Source: Alkalicoccobacillus plakortidis
GTDB taxonomy: Bacteria > Bacillota > Bacilli > Bacillales > Bacillaceae_D
Assembly: GCF_023703085.1 (NCBI RefSeq)
Contig: NZ_JAMQJY010000001.1
Coordinates: forward strand, 1,116,001-1,180,000
Direction of reading: 5' to 3'
DNA: 64,000 nucleotides
Made by a program: the position numbers and the translations under genes. Positions 1 through 9,078 of the stretch are shown here, piece by piece; position 1 is the first letter of the stretch; every line of letters begins with the position of its first letter. Under the pieces are notes generated by a model that was not told the origin of the DNA, ran no database searches, and saw only the letters and a list, made by a program, of their open reading frames with translations.

Positions 1-286
<286 letters not shown>

Positions 287-1072
287 TTAAGAAACAGATT
301 CTGCTGTTGTCTGCTTCGTAATTTTTGTCCCTTTAAGACCTTCACCAACGGCAAATACTGCCTGTTTGCCATTTACGATTCGAACAAAAGGTAATGAACC
401 CTTTAGGCTTTTTAGAGCTGCTTTAACCTTAGGAATCATTCCACCGTAGATGACACCTGTTTCAATTAATCGATGAACTTCAACGTCTGTTACACTTTCT
501 AAAGCCAAACCATCTTTTAAGATACCGTCTACATCCGTAACAAAAATCAGCTCAGATGCTCCTAATGCTTCCGCTATCGCTCCAGCAGCCGTATCAGCAT
601 TCACATTAAAATGTGTACCAAATTCGTCTACTCCAATTGGTGCAATGACTGGAATTAAGTCTTGGTCGATAAGTGTAAGGATGAGTTCAGTATTGACAGC
701 AACTGGCTCACCTACAAATCCGAGCTTTTTAATATCAACAGGCTTCACCATTAAGAGATTTGCATCGCAACCTGCTAGACCCACTGCTAGACCGTGACCA
801 TCTTGCGTTCGTTTTACTAGCTTCTTATTAACTCTTCCACATAAAACCATCTCAACCGTTTCAAGTACATCTGATGTGGTTTTGCGAAGTCCGCCAACAA
901 ATTCACTTTTTATCGCAAGCGTTTCAAGCATCTGATTGATATCAGGACCTCCACCGTGAACAATGATGGGGTGTTTGCCTTCTTGTTTAAGCCTGACAAC
1001 ACTGTGAAAAAATTCATCCGTTAATTCGGCTAATGTACTCCCCCCACACTTAATCACAACAATTCCAGACAT
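287..1072 (-). CDS. argB: Acetylglutamate kinase ArgB
   Basis: Phosphorylates N-acetylglutamate, the second step of the acetylated arginine pathway, in the cytoplasm. The 261-residue product shows the amino-acid-kinase fold signatures: VVIKCGGSTLAEL at the N-terminus, the IIVHGGGPDIN loop, NVNADTAAGAIAEALGA in the centre and FVTDVDGIL after it. The start is placed at ATG 1072 because an AAAGGAGG sits 8 bases upstream; a GTG three codons earlier lies inside that ribosome binding site. It lies between argJ and argD. The length is typical of short ArgB enzymes. Confidence 0.95.
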   Translation of the reverse strand: MSGIVVIKCGGSTLAELTDEFFHSVVRLKQEGKHPIIVHGGGPDINQMLETLAIKSEFVGGLRKTTSDVLETVEMVLCGRVNKKLVKRTQDGHGLAVGLAGCDANLLMVKPVDIKKLGFVGEPVAVNTELILTLIDQDLIPVIAPIGVDEFGTHFNVNADTAAGAIAEALGASELIFVTDVDGILKDGLALESVTDVEVHRLIETGVIYGGMIPKVKAALKSLKGSLPFVRIVNGKQAVFAVGEGLKGTKITKQTTAESVS

Positions 1073-1089
1073 CGACTGCACCTCCTTTT

Positions 1090-2325
1090 TTATGTGCGAT
1101 ATCCTGCATTTATTCGAACATAGTCATACGTTAAATCGCATCCCCATGCTTTTCCAAAGCCTTCAGCTACATGTAAGTTCACTTGAATAAGAATCGTTTC
1201 TTCATCTGTCATATAAGCAGTTGCTTGCTCCTCAGAAAAAACAATCGGTTGACTATTTTTGAGTGTCGCAGTATTTCCTATTGAGATATCTATATTTTCG
1301 GGATCAATTGTGCAGCCACTGTAGCCAATCGCACAAATAATTCTGCCCCAGTTTGCATCTTTACCAAAAACAGCTGACTTGACTAGATCAGAACCAACAA
1401 TTTGTTTGGCTACTTTTCCAGCTTCCTCGTCATTTAAAGCTCCACTTACTTGAACTTCAATTAACTTTGTTGCTCCTTCACCGTCACGCGCAATCTGTTT
1501 GGAAAGTGATTCACAAGCCTGCTTTAACGTTTCATAAAAAGCGGCCCAATCAGGATGGGTTGGTGTTAATGGTTGATTCTCAGCTAGCCCTGATGCCATC
1601 ACAACAACCATATCGTTTGTAGATGTGTCCCCATCTACAGTAATGCGGTTAAATGTCTGGTTTGTAATGCTAGACAACGCATGTTGTAAATGACTTGATT
1701 CAATGACAGCGTCTGTTGTGACAAAAGAAAGCATCGTCGCCATATTCGGATGAATCATACCCGATCCTTTTGCGACACCACCAACAGACACGGTTTTTCC
1801 ATCTACAACAGTTTGAAAGCAGGTCTGCTTCGTCGTCGTATCTGTTGTCAGAATGGCTTCGTTAAATTCAATAGCTGCGCCATCTAAATCACTCGGCTCT
1901 AATTGACTAATACCTGCTGTTACTTTATCAATAGGGAGGTACTCACCAATGACACCTGTTGAAGTGACAGCAACAAGGTGATCCGGAAGTCCAAATTGTT
2001 TTGCTGACGCATGTCGCATTGTATATGCATCTTGAAGACCTCTTTCACCTGTACAAGCATTTGCATTTGCACTATTCACAACTAAAGCTTGAATCTTCTG
2101 TTCGACCGCAATCGATTCCTGCGTCACTTTAAGTGGTGCTGCCTGAATTTGATTTAATGTGTAGACGGCCGCAACAGATGCTGGTACTTCACAGATAATC
2201 GCACCTAAATCTTTTCTTTTTCTCTTTAATCCTGCGTGGATACCCGTTGCCTTAAATCCCTTTGGCGTTAAAATCGAGCCCTTCTCTACTAACTCCACTT
2301 GATTTGTCTGTTTTGTCATTCCCAT
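1090..2325 (-). CDS. argJ: Bifunctional ornithine acetyltransferase / N-acetylglutamate synthase ArgJ
   Basis: Transfers the acetyl group from N-acetylornithine to glutamate, and in many bacteria also makes N-acetylglutamate from acetyl-CoA. The product is 411 residues, the usual length. It carries the ATMLSFVTTDA motif, whose threonine (in the K-G-S-G-M-I-H-P-N-M-A-T region) is the autocleavage nucleophile that divides the alpha and beta chains, and the C-terminal region with GKDANWGRI. In the raw sequence it is in frame with argC and reads as one 762-residue protein, but it has its own start (ATG 2325) 7 bases after AGGGGAG. The fusion comes from a one-base disruption at the end of argC, so separate ArgC and ArgJ are inferred. 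Confidence 0.93.
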   Translation of the reverse strand: MGMTKQTNQVELVEKGSILTPKGFKATGIHAGLKRKRKDLGAIICEVPASVAAVYTLNQIQAAPLKVTQESIAVEQKIQALVVNSANANACTGERGLQDAYTMRHASAKQFGLPDHLVAVTSTGVIGEYLPIDKVTAGISQLEPSDLDGAAIEFNEAILTTDTTTKQTCFQTVVDGKTVSVGGVAKGSGMIHPNMATMLSFVTTDAVIESSHLQHALSSITNQTFNRITVDGDTSTNDMVVVMASGLAENQPLTPTHPDWAAFYETLKQACESLSKQIARDGEGATKLIEVQVSGALNDEEAGKVAKQIVGSDLVKSAVFGKDANWGRIICAIGYSGCTIDPENIDISIGNTATLKNSQPIVFSEEQATAYMTDEETILIQVNLHVAEGFGKAWGCDLTYDYVRINAGYRT

Positions 2326-2339
2326 CTCGAAACTCCCCT

Positions 2340-3378
2340 TTACGGATAAACAGGGACAACATCCAAGCCCCGTTTTTTCATCCCAACCATTCATTACATT
2401 CATATTTTGAATCGCCTGACCTGCAGCGCCTTTACCCATGTTATCTATAACCGACACGATTGTAGCTCTTCCAGTACGTTCATCATAAGACAAGCCAATA
2501 TCACAATAATTACTGCCGTATACTTCTTTTGTTGCAGGATAGTTACCTTCTTTTCTAATCCGAACAAATGGTTTTCCTGCATATATTTCGTTATATAAAT
2601 CAAGTAGTTGCTGCTGTGTGTATGATTCTTTTAGCTGAACATACATTGTCGCCATAATTCCGCGAACCATTGGGACAAGATGTGTTTGAAACGTAATCGC
2701 TCCAATTTTATTGTTCCAACGGTTAAGTTGCTGCTCAATTTCCGGCGTATGCTTATGCGTGTTTACTTGATAGATCTTAAAGTTCTCGTTCATTTCGCTA
2801 AAGTGCGTCATCATGGAAGCGGACCTACCTGCTCCAGATGTTCCTGTTTTTGCATCAATAATAATTGAATGAGGCTCGATAAGATCCTGCTGAACCAGTG
2901 GCGCGAGTCCAAGTAATGATGCCGTAGGATAACAACCTGGATTTGAAATAATAGAGGCCTTACTTACAGCTTCGTGGCTCCATTCACTTAAGCCGTAGAC
3001 TGCTTGATTAATAGTTTCACTCTCAGCAGCAGTCCGCTTATACCAATTTTCATATACCTTTGGATCTTCAAGCCTAAGATCTCCAGATAGGTCAATCACC
3101 TTCGCTCCATGCTTCGCAATCTCTTGTGTATGCTCCGCTGAAACACCTGGTGGAGTCGCCATAAAAACAAGCTCTGATTCCTGACTCACCACAGCTGGGT
3201 CAAATGATTGTAAGGAGATATCATAAACATCTGTTAGATGCGGATACGATTCACTTATATGTACTCCTTCTTTTGATGATGTATATAAATGAATATCTTC
3301 CACTTCAGGATGGTTTTTTAATAGACGGAGAAGCTCTGCCCCGCCATAGCCTGTTGCTCCAACTATACCAATTCTCAT
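2340..3378 (-). CDS. argC: N-acetyl-gamma-glutamyl-phosphate reductase ArgC (frame broken near its 3' end)
   Basis: NADPH-dependent reductase, third step of arginine synthesis and first gene of the operon. The N-terminus IGIVGATGYGGAELLRLL is the nucleotide-binding loop; SNPGCYPTA contains the catalytic cysteine (C149 region). The last residues are frame-shifted: removing one T from CTTGG on the minus strand (plus positions 2365-2366) gives the expected ending G-L-D-V-V-P-V-Y-P followed by TAA at 2342-2340, a 345-residue protein of normal length. As deposited, the stop is lost and ArgC runs into ArgJ. The start is ATG 3378; a perfect-spacing promoter with an ARG box lies upstream. Confidence 0.93.
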
Positions 3379-3426
3379 TTAGCTCCCGCTCCGTTTCTTT
3401 ATCTCTCTAATTTTCTCTTGTGTTTC

Positions 3427-3455
3427 ATTATAAATATGAATAAAAATAAATTCAA
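3427..3455 (-). promoter_or_regulatory. argC promoter with overlapping ARG box (ArgR/AhrC operator)
   Basis: Minus-strand -35 TTGAAT (3455-3450) and -10 TATAAT (3432-3427) are separated by exactly 17 bases. The spacer contains a sequence that, read on plus, is ATGAATAAAAATAAATTCA (3436-3454), close to the ARG box consensus bound by ArgR/AhrC. Occupancy would block RNA polymerase, so arginine repression of argCJBD is the natural inference. Confidence 0.8.
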
Positions 3456-3511
3456 CTGTATTTTTATTTTATTTTCAATTATTCTTTCTGAAAGGCTGTT
3501 AATCCATATAC

Positions 3512-3554
3512 AAAAAGAGTGTAACCCGATTATCATCAATTGGATTACACTCTT
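3512..3554 (-). terminator. Rho-independent terminator of the SCO/ctaG unit
   Basis: AAGAGTGTAA (3515-3524) pairs with TTACACTCTT (3545-3554); on the minus strand the stem is followed by TTTTTG. It sits 47 bases past the SCO gene stop. Confidence 0.8.
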
Positions 3555-3601
3555 CTTAAGTAAGAAATCTATTCTATTATTCAAAAATTATGTATAAATA
3601 T

Positions 3602-4205
3602 TTATTCAGAGTCGATGACATTCTTAATATCCTTAACAAACTCCTCTTGATTCACTTCCAAGCCATCGTACTTTCTAATGACATTCCCCTCAGGATCAAC
3701 CATAAAAAACCTTGTCGTGTGTATAAAGTCCGTTCCATCTTCAGACATTTGCACAGGAGACTTAAATGCGTCTAACGAAAACTGTTCAATCGTCTCTTGT
3801 TCATATCCTGTAGCAAAAGTCCACGTATTGTAATCAACACCAAGATTCGTTCCATACTTTTTTAATACTTCATATGAATCTCGTTCTGGATCTACGGAAA
3901 ATGAAACAAACTGAAGTGGAATGCCTTCATCTATTGCTGTAGCCTGGAGGTTTTGCATATTTGGTGACATAATGGGACAGATCTCTGGACAGTTCGTGAA
4001 GATCATATTCGCTATCCAATAGTCGCCATCTAAGTCACTCGTATGCTGGGTTTCACCGTCCTGATTAACAAACTCCAGACCTGACACCTTCATTCCAGCT
4101 TCACTGATATCAAAATCTGAATCCGGCTCCTTAGCACCAATCTCATACATCCAGCCACAGCCAAGCAAGCACAAGTGTCATCAAACCAAGTACAACATAT
4201 TTCAT
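3602..4205 (-). CDS. SCO1/SenC family copper-binding lipoprotein (frame broken in signal peptide)
   Basis: SCO proteins deliver copper to, or act as thiol reductase for, the CuA site of cytochrome c oxidase at the outer face of the membrane. The copper ligands are visible: N-C-P-E-I-C-P (CxxxC) and the distal histidine in DFIHTTRFF. The longest open frame begins at 4174 within the signal peptide. Removing one T from CTTGG (plus 4163-4164) joins ATG 4205 in frame and produces MKYVVLGLMTLVLAGC, a signal peptide ending in a canonical L-A-G-C lipobox; the mature protein would start at that Cys. Predicted full length is 200 residues. It is followed by its own terminator and lies downstream of ctaG, which fits an oxidase assembly role. 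Confidence 0.88.
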
Positions 4206-4226
4206 ACAAACCTTCTCTCCTATCCT

Positions 4227-5139
4227 CTACGTAGAAGGTACATCACTAATCGTCATGTTCCCTTCTTGCTGCTTCTCTTTACGTAGCCATTGTTTAAACA
4301 CATAACCAATCGTAATGCCGTACACAATTTCCTGCATAATTTTCATTAACACACCCGCAAGCTGCTGATCCATTCTCGCATCTAGAAACGCTAGTGTTGC
4401 TGGGCCATTAAACATTGTAAATGGAACCTCAGTGCCAGCTGGTAAACAATACGACATCACATTTGCCCAAACAAGCGGATCAGTATAGGTCGCGTACATC
4501 GTTTCTGGAGCAAAAATAATGAGGGCACATGCCGGAGTAATTAATATACCGTTTGCAAAAATATACCCAATTCGTCTTAAATCAGATAGTCGATAAACAC
4601 TTGGTAAAGGCGCAAGCATATGCCACCACATCAAAACAGCGGCGAACAATAAACCATATTGATAGAAACTATGTAATAGTGGTGATTGCATAAGACTGTC
4701 AAACATAAAAGGGACATGATAAAATGAAAAAAGGCCATTAAATAACAAGAGCGCTAAAATTGGGTTACTAAAAAAATGAAAAATTGGTTGTATGCCACGT
4801 TTCTTTAAGAAATCAGCAGCTCTGCTTAAAGCCCATGTTGGAGTTCCAAGCAAAAGCAAAGGAACTGCGACAAAATAAGCCAAAACCATCTGCAGCATAT
4901 GAATACTCATTATCATATGTCCCGTCAGATAGAGCGGACTTCCCCAACCTCCGTAAAGGGCAAGCAAGCCTAACCCAAAATAGACCTTTTGTCGGATACG
5001 TGTTGGTTGTTCTGTTTGATTGGTACGCTGTTCATATTTAATGAGCCAAGCCATATAAAATAGCAAGTAGTAGCAAACCTATGAATAGCTCTGGTGTCCA
5101 AAGAGCACGGAAACTAAACGTAGTCCACAATGACTCCAT
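4227..5139 (-). CDS. ctaG: Cytochrome c oxidase assembly protein CtaG (caa3 type; frame broken near N-terminus)
   Basis: Polytopic membrane protein needed for assembly of caa3 cytochrome oxidase in Bacillus. Multiple hydrophobic segments are seen, with typical elements: a G-HMIMSIHMLQM segment, LLLGTPTW, and FSFYHVPFMFD and WWHMLAPLP with conserved histidines. The main frame begins at 5066 without a convincing start. Removing one T of CTTGG (plus 5048-5049) joins it to ATG 5139, which has AAGGGGGAAG upstream and begins MESLWTTFSFRALWTPELF, a typical CtaG N-terminus; the total is then 303 residues. It is cotranscribed with the downstream SCO gene (22-base gap). Confidence 0.9.
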
Positions 5140-5306
5140 ATGGTTTCTTCCCCCTTAGTATCGGGATATCTGCCTCTTCCATTTCTTAAAAAAGCAGTAT
5201 TTACTCCCTACACTATACCACAAATGAAAACGTATCCGCAGGTCAATTTAGTGACACAAGTATGCACACACATAGTTCTCTATGTAGTAGAAAGGACTTA
5301 TTAATT

Positions 5307-6125
5307 ATGACATCAAAACATCTTATTGCGCTTGATCTTGATGGAACACTTTTGACAGATGATAAAAAAATATCGTCACGCTCTAAACAGGCAATTGCTC
5401 AGGCAAAAGCTGAAGGCCATTTGGTCGCTATCTCTACGGGGCGTCCCGTACGAGCAAGTATTCAATATTATCGTGAATTAGGACTGAATACTCCCATGGT
5501 TAATTTCAACGGAGCGTTTGTTCATCATCCGGATGTTTCTGCCTTTGGCTCGTACCATACACCACTCGATCTGAAAACCGCTAAGGCCGTGATCGAAACC
5601 TGTGAAGCTTTCCAGGTGAGCAATATTATGGTTGAAGTGATTGACGACTTTTATTTACGTTACAAAGACGAGTTGTTTGTTGAAGCCTTTACAGCAGGTC
5701 GTAATCCAATTGATTATGGTAATCTGCTTACATTATTAAAAGATTCACCAACCTCCGTTTTGATTCACCCTCAAGAAAATCAAAGCGATTCACTACGCAA
5801 CCTCTTACAAGAATCACATGCTGAAGTCATTGAACAGCGAGTATGGGGTGCTCCTTGGAGTATTATTGAAATCATTCGTGCCGGTGTCAATAAAGCGGTT
5901 GGTTTAAAACGAATTGCTGATTATTATGGCATTCCTAAGGATCGAATTATTGCTTTTGGTGATGAAGATAATGATTTAGAAATGCTTGAATATGCAGGAG
6001 CTGGAGTCGCTATGGGCAATGCCATTCCTTCTCTTAAAACCACTGCAAACTTTGTAACAGGTACAAACGAAGAAGATGGAATTGCAGATTATTTAGAAGA
6101 AGCCTTAAATCTCGCAGTTAAATAA
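5307..6125 (+). CDS. Cof-type HAD-IIB family hydrolase (YkrA-like sugar phosphatase)
   Basis: A 272-residue haloacid-dehalogenase phosphatase, probably acting on sugar phosphates or other small phosphorylated metabolites. HAD motif I is ALDLDGTLLTDD (nucleophile and acid aspartates), motif II is the serine/threonine in AISTGRP, motif III includes a conserved lysine in GVNKAVGL, and motif IV is FGDEDNDLEML. The cap domain between motifs II and III is of the Cof/IIB type. ATG 5307 is chosen because GAAAGGA lies about 10 bases upstream and the family starts a few residues before DLDGT. It appears monocistronic. The exact substrate cannot be deduced. Confidence 0.85.
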   Translation: MTSKHLIALDLDGTLLTDDKKISSRSKQAIAQAKAEGHLVAISTGRPVRASIQYYRELGLNTPMVNFNGAFVHHPDVSAFGSYHTPLDLKTAKAVIETCEAFQVSNIMVEVIDDFYLRYKDELFVEAFTAGRNPIDYGNLLTLLKDSPTSVLIHPQENQSDSLRNLLQESHAEVIEQRVWGAPWSIIEIIRAGVNKAVGLKRIADYYGIPKDRIIAFGDEDNDLEMLEYAGAGVAMGNAIPSLKTTANFVTGTNEEDGIADYLEEALNLAVK

Positions 6126-6205
6126 CGATAATAATCAGTTCATGCGGTTTTCTATTATTTTTTTATGATAAACTTTACTAGATTTCGGACTTTAGGAGGG
6201 TGAGA

Positions 6206-6664
6206 ATGGTTGAGATTGTAGAAGTAGATAACAGTGCAGACAAACTTCTTCGTACCCAGATAGTCGATCTATTAATGGAGCAAATGGAATCTATCGGCCC
6301 AAAGGACGGGCGACCAGAGTTAGAAGGTACCATTGACCGTGCACTTGAGCCAGGGTCAGGAGCCTATTTGTTTATTGCTATCTGTGAACAAAAAGGTGTG
6401 ATCGGTGCTGCCTTCCTTAATGTCGGTCTGAGCCTAGGAAAAGGCGGTCGATACATTTGGTTGAATGACCTATTTGTTACTAAAGACTCTAGGAATAGAG
6501 GAATTGCAAAGAAGCTATTATTACGTATTATTTATTGGGCTGAGCAAAAACAAATAAAAGGAATCGAACTTGAAACAGGAAGAAACAACGCCGCAACAAA
6601 AGCACTTTATAACTCACTTGGTTTCTATGATGTCATTTCAAAACGCTATGGATTTCGATTCTAA
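6206..6664 (+). CDS. GNAT family N-acetyltransferase
   Basis: A 152-residue single-domain acyl-CoA N-acyltransferase. The acetyl-CoA loop is recognisable as LFVTKDSRNRGIAKKLL (R/Q-x-x-G-x-G/A region), followed by LETGRNNAATKALYNSLGF, a common GNAT motif. ATG 6206 is preceded by AGGAGGG at 5-6 bases; a GTG two codons earlier would overlap the ribosome binding site. The substrate is unknown. It is followed closely by a terminator, so it is probably transcribed alone. Confidence 0.85.
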   Translation: MVEIVEVDNSADKLLRTQIVDLLMEQMESIGPKDGRPELEGTIDRALEPGSGAYLFIAICEQKGVIGAAFLNVGLSLGKGGRYIWLNDLFVTKDSRNRGIAKKLLLRIIYWAEQKQIKGIELETGRNNAATKALYNSLGFYDVISKRYGFRF

Positions 6665-6679
6665 TAGGGATCCAAGAAA

Positions 6680-6729
6680 AACCGAATCATTATGGTGGTT
6701 AACTCACATCTTAATGGTTCGGTTTTTTG
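6680..6729 (+). terminator. Rho-independent terminator after the GNAT gene
   Basis: AACCGAATCATTA (6680-6692) pairs, with one G-T position, with TAATGGTTCGGTT (6712-6724), followed by TTTTT. Confidence 0.8.
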
Positions 6730-6761
6730 TTCTAAAAATAATGGTGTAAGGCTACCGCTCC

Positions 6762-6868
6762 GGACATACACTTCGCTTTCCGCGGGGAGACCGGTGAGCC
6801 TTCTTGTGCTTACGCACTGCGAAGTCTCACCCTGGCCTCTGCTCCCGCAGGAGTCTACGTGTATGTCC
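6762..6868. repeat. GC-rich palindromic intergenic element (about 107 bp)
   Basis: The element is bounded by GGACATACAC (6762-6771) and its exact inverse GTGTATGTCC (6859-6868). Inside are CGCTTTCCGCGGGGAG and CTCCCGCAGGAGT, plus inverted GGTGAG/CTCACC. The block is far richer in G+C than its surroundings. Similar CGCTTTCCGCGGG...CTCCCGCAGGAGT blocks are, from memory, frequent between genes in Bacillaceae. A related half occurs at about 8061-8120 in this window. Confidence 0.6.
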
Positions 6869-6869
6869 T

Positions 6870-7529
6870 ACGTTGCTTGTTTAGGTGATTTGTAAGCAGT
6901 TTGAGTTAATTACAGAGAAGAAAGTTCTAAAATATTTGTGCAATTGATTATTTAACCTAACTTTGTTTTTGTTATGCCCCCAGCCTATTTCCTTATTAAT
7001 TCGTTTGTATACTATCCTTTTTACAAATAAATACTAACTTAATTTAAGTAACCGAATCAACTTTTATAGTACGCATTTTTAAAAATCATAGATGAGTCGA
7101 AAATAAAAGATTAATTGTTTAAAAAGACAAAAGAATTGGATGTTACGCAGCACTTGTTGCTTCAAGAAATTTCAGTCGATAGATCGCTAATTTAGATACG
7201 TATATATAAGGTAAACAAATCGACATCACATTACATTTTGCTTACTTGTCCCTCTTTAATACTTCTGATTCAAGTGAAAATACCCTTGTGCCCAGACTAT
7301 AAAGTTTGCATTAGAGCATCTTCCAAGTCTGTTTAGTTGTGTGTCACAAAACTAATTTTTCAGCATTTAGGATCTATTCTTTTTTTGCGTTTGAACTTTA
7401 GAACTGTAAGGGCTTGAAGTTAGTAAATTATCCAGTAATAATCAGTAAAAATCCAGACGCTCTCACTAGCGGACGGGATGGGGGAGGCCGACTCCCTCCG
7501 AAAAACCTAATGTATCAGTGTTTTAAAGG
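6870..7529. other. Gene-free AT-rich stretch
   Basis: About 660 bases with no credible start, ribosome binding site or long frame on either strand. A GC-rich piece at 7467-7500 (GCGGACGGGATGGGGG...CTCCCTCC) resembles the palindromic repeats nearby and directly abuts the truncated end of the IS110 gene. It probably represents decayed mobile DNA, but I see nothing identifiable. Confidence 0.4.
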
Positions 7530-7910
7530 CTATATTAACAGGTCTTTACGGTCATTCTTCGTTTGTAGGTTATCATCAAACTCTTTGGCTCGATTGACGT
7601 GCAGCGGGCTTACCAAGACAAAAGGAATGCCATGATGGTTTAAAAATTGCGCAAGATTCATCCAGTAATGACCGGTTGGTTCAAAGCCAATGAGGATGTT
7701 TGTTTTTTGATGAGCCTTCTTTAGTTGTTCAAGCTCGTCATAGAGGTGGTGAAACCCATTTCTTGATTGATGAAACGGAAAGGCATCACTAAGTTCACGG
7801 CTGCGATCATTCACAGCACATGCGTAGTGCTTGAATTTGGCGATATCAATGCCAATCACCAATGTATCCTCTTGAACTTGATCTAATCGATCATTGCGCG
7901 TATGATTCAT
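7530..7910 (-). pseudogene. IS110 family transposase, truncated after the N-terminal RuvC-like domain
   Basis: The frame from ATG 7910 (GAGGAGG upstream) encodes 126 residues beginning MNHTRNDRLDQVQEDTLVIG. IS110 features are present: VIGIDIAKFKHYACAV with the first catalytic aspartate, IGFEPTGHYWMNLAQFL with the glutamate motif, and the approach to the third acidic site, TKNDRKD. Full-length IS110 recombinases have about 400 residues including a C-terminal serine-containing domain; here the frame stops right after TKNDRKD at 7530. It is therefore a remnant that cannot be active alone. Confidence 0.85.
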
Positions 7911-8335
7911 AGTAAGTCCTCCTCGATGTGTTGTTTGGGTACAATTGCATCTTAACGGAGGGCTTTTTTTGTGTAAATAGGACGAAAAGAAATCCCACAG
8001 GAATGCTCCTGTGGGACTTACGGGCAGGGTTGAAATGAAACGGCGTAGCCGGTTTAGACGGGCGCCCTCCCGCGGAAAGCGTGCCCGCCCATCCCGGTAG
8101 CGAAATGACTGCACATTCCCTTTTCTCTCCAATGTATTGACGAACATCCCCAGTAAATTTCTTTTACAGCCTATTCATTATTCGTGCACCTTGTCATTTT
8201 TGGACATGCTTCTGAATATGGTTGGCCCATTTTTATGAGAATTGGGTTTTTTGCGTCTTTTTTTTGTGGGTTATACATATGATGTAGCAAACTTAACAAC
8301 TGTATTAGACGCTTGTAAAAGGGGTGTGCACACTC
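7911..8335. other. Non-coding region upstream of the IS110 remnant, with hairpin and GC-rich repeat
   Basis: No gene is seen. It holds a perfect 10-bp hairpin TCCCACAGGA/TCCTGTGGGA (7993-8016, loop ATGC) and a GC-rich repeat at about 8061-8113 (read on minus: CGCTACCGGGATGGGCGGGC then ACGCTTTCCGCGGGAG). The stretch GTGCAGTCAT..CGCT (minus, around 8099-8122) recurs at 33782-33812. In intact IS110 elements the non-coding end next to the recombinase start encodes the bridge RNA, so 7911-8170 could hold a relic of it; that is inference. Confidence 0.4.
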
Positions 8336-8936
8336 ATGAGAGACGCGTATTTTGATGTAGAATTCACTGAAATCTACATTGAGCTGACGAAAACGGCTCT
8401 TCATCAATTTATTAAACGAATGATGAGTCAGCATTACTCTCTCTTCTGGAGATACGATACCACGACCATTTTCTTAATGATTGAAATGGAAGACTATATT
8501 CATGAACTTCCTTTCATCCGTAATGCTACATTTTTGACATTGTCTGCAGAGAGACTGAATATCTATGATGAAACACTCGCTGCAGCACTTGAAAAGTTGT
8601 TGCAATGCGAAAAAGGAAATGGCATCGTAAAGCGGGCTAGCAAAGGCCCGATGTACATTACCTCATACCAAGCTTGGGGACATTGAATCCATGATTGAAA
8701 TTGATGGGAGTGAGAAGGTCATGATGAACCGAAATGGCTCGATGGTCCAGTATCGGGATGACGGAAAAGCTTTGGAACCTCGAACAATATTTAATATGAT
8801 GAACCTCGAAATTGACTATGTGCTAATGGAGCTCTTTGAATCCATTCAAGACCAAGATGACAAAAACATTCAACTGCATAAACAAAGGCTAAAAAGACTG
8901 ATCAATCGACGTGAACAAGTTAAACAACTGCTCTAA
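8336..8936 (+). CDS. Uncharacterised protein (frame broken in the middle)
   Basis: I do not recognise a family. The first frame (from ATG 8336 after a GGGGTG stretch) and a second frame beginning near 8679 are both open and look coding. Deleting one T of CTTGG (8674-8675) joins them as ...SYQAGDIESMIEIDG..., giving 199 residues. The N-terminal half mixes beta-type hydrophobic stretches (AYFDVEFTEIYIEL, YDTTTIFLMIEMEDYI). The C-terminal half (LEPRTIFNMMNLEIDYVLMELFES then a basic helix LHKQRLKRLINRREQVKQLL) is helical and faintly resembles IDEAL-domain proteins. It is terminated at 8949-8979. Confidence is for being a real gene. Confidence 0.6.
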
Positions 8937-8948
8937 CATTCTTCCTCA

Positions 8949-8979
8949 GCAAGCACAGATTATGGTGCTTGCATTTTTT
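8949..8979 (+). terminator. Rho-independent terminator
   Basis: GCAAGCAC (8949-8956) pairs with GTGCTTGC (8965-8972), followed by ATTTTTT. It ends the gene at 8336-8936. Confidence 0.8.
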
Positions 8980-9078
8980 CGGGTCACGCTTACTCTACAT
9001 AAAAAACCTACCTGCCTTTATTTCTCTGCCAGAAAAAGTTACAATAGAGAGATGTTTAAAGACAGATGAGGTGATAGT

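Noticed and set aside
2262..2868. Plus-strand open frames inside argC/argJ
   Set aside because: They are shadows of conserved minus-strand genes without start signals.
1090..3378. Natural ArgC-ArgJ fusion protein
   Set aside because: The argC stop codon is present in the next frame exactly where the family ends, argJ has its own ribosome binding site, and the junction has the same CTTGG signature as the other breaks.
3399..3584. 61-residue open frame on minus upstream of argC
   Set aside because: It overlaps the argC promoter, ARG box and a terminator; composition is AT-driven and there is no convincing start signal.
7530..8147. 205-residue version of the IS110 protein starting at 8147
   Set aside because: The extra N-terminal part translates the GC-rich repeat and the hairpin; the family start is at 7910 with its own GAGGAGG.
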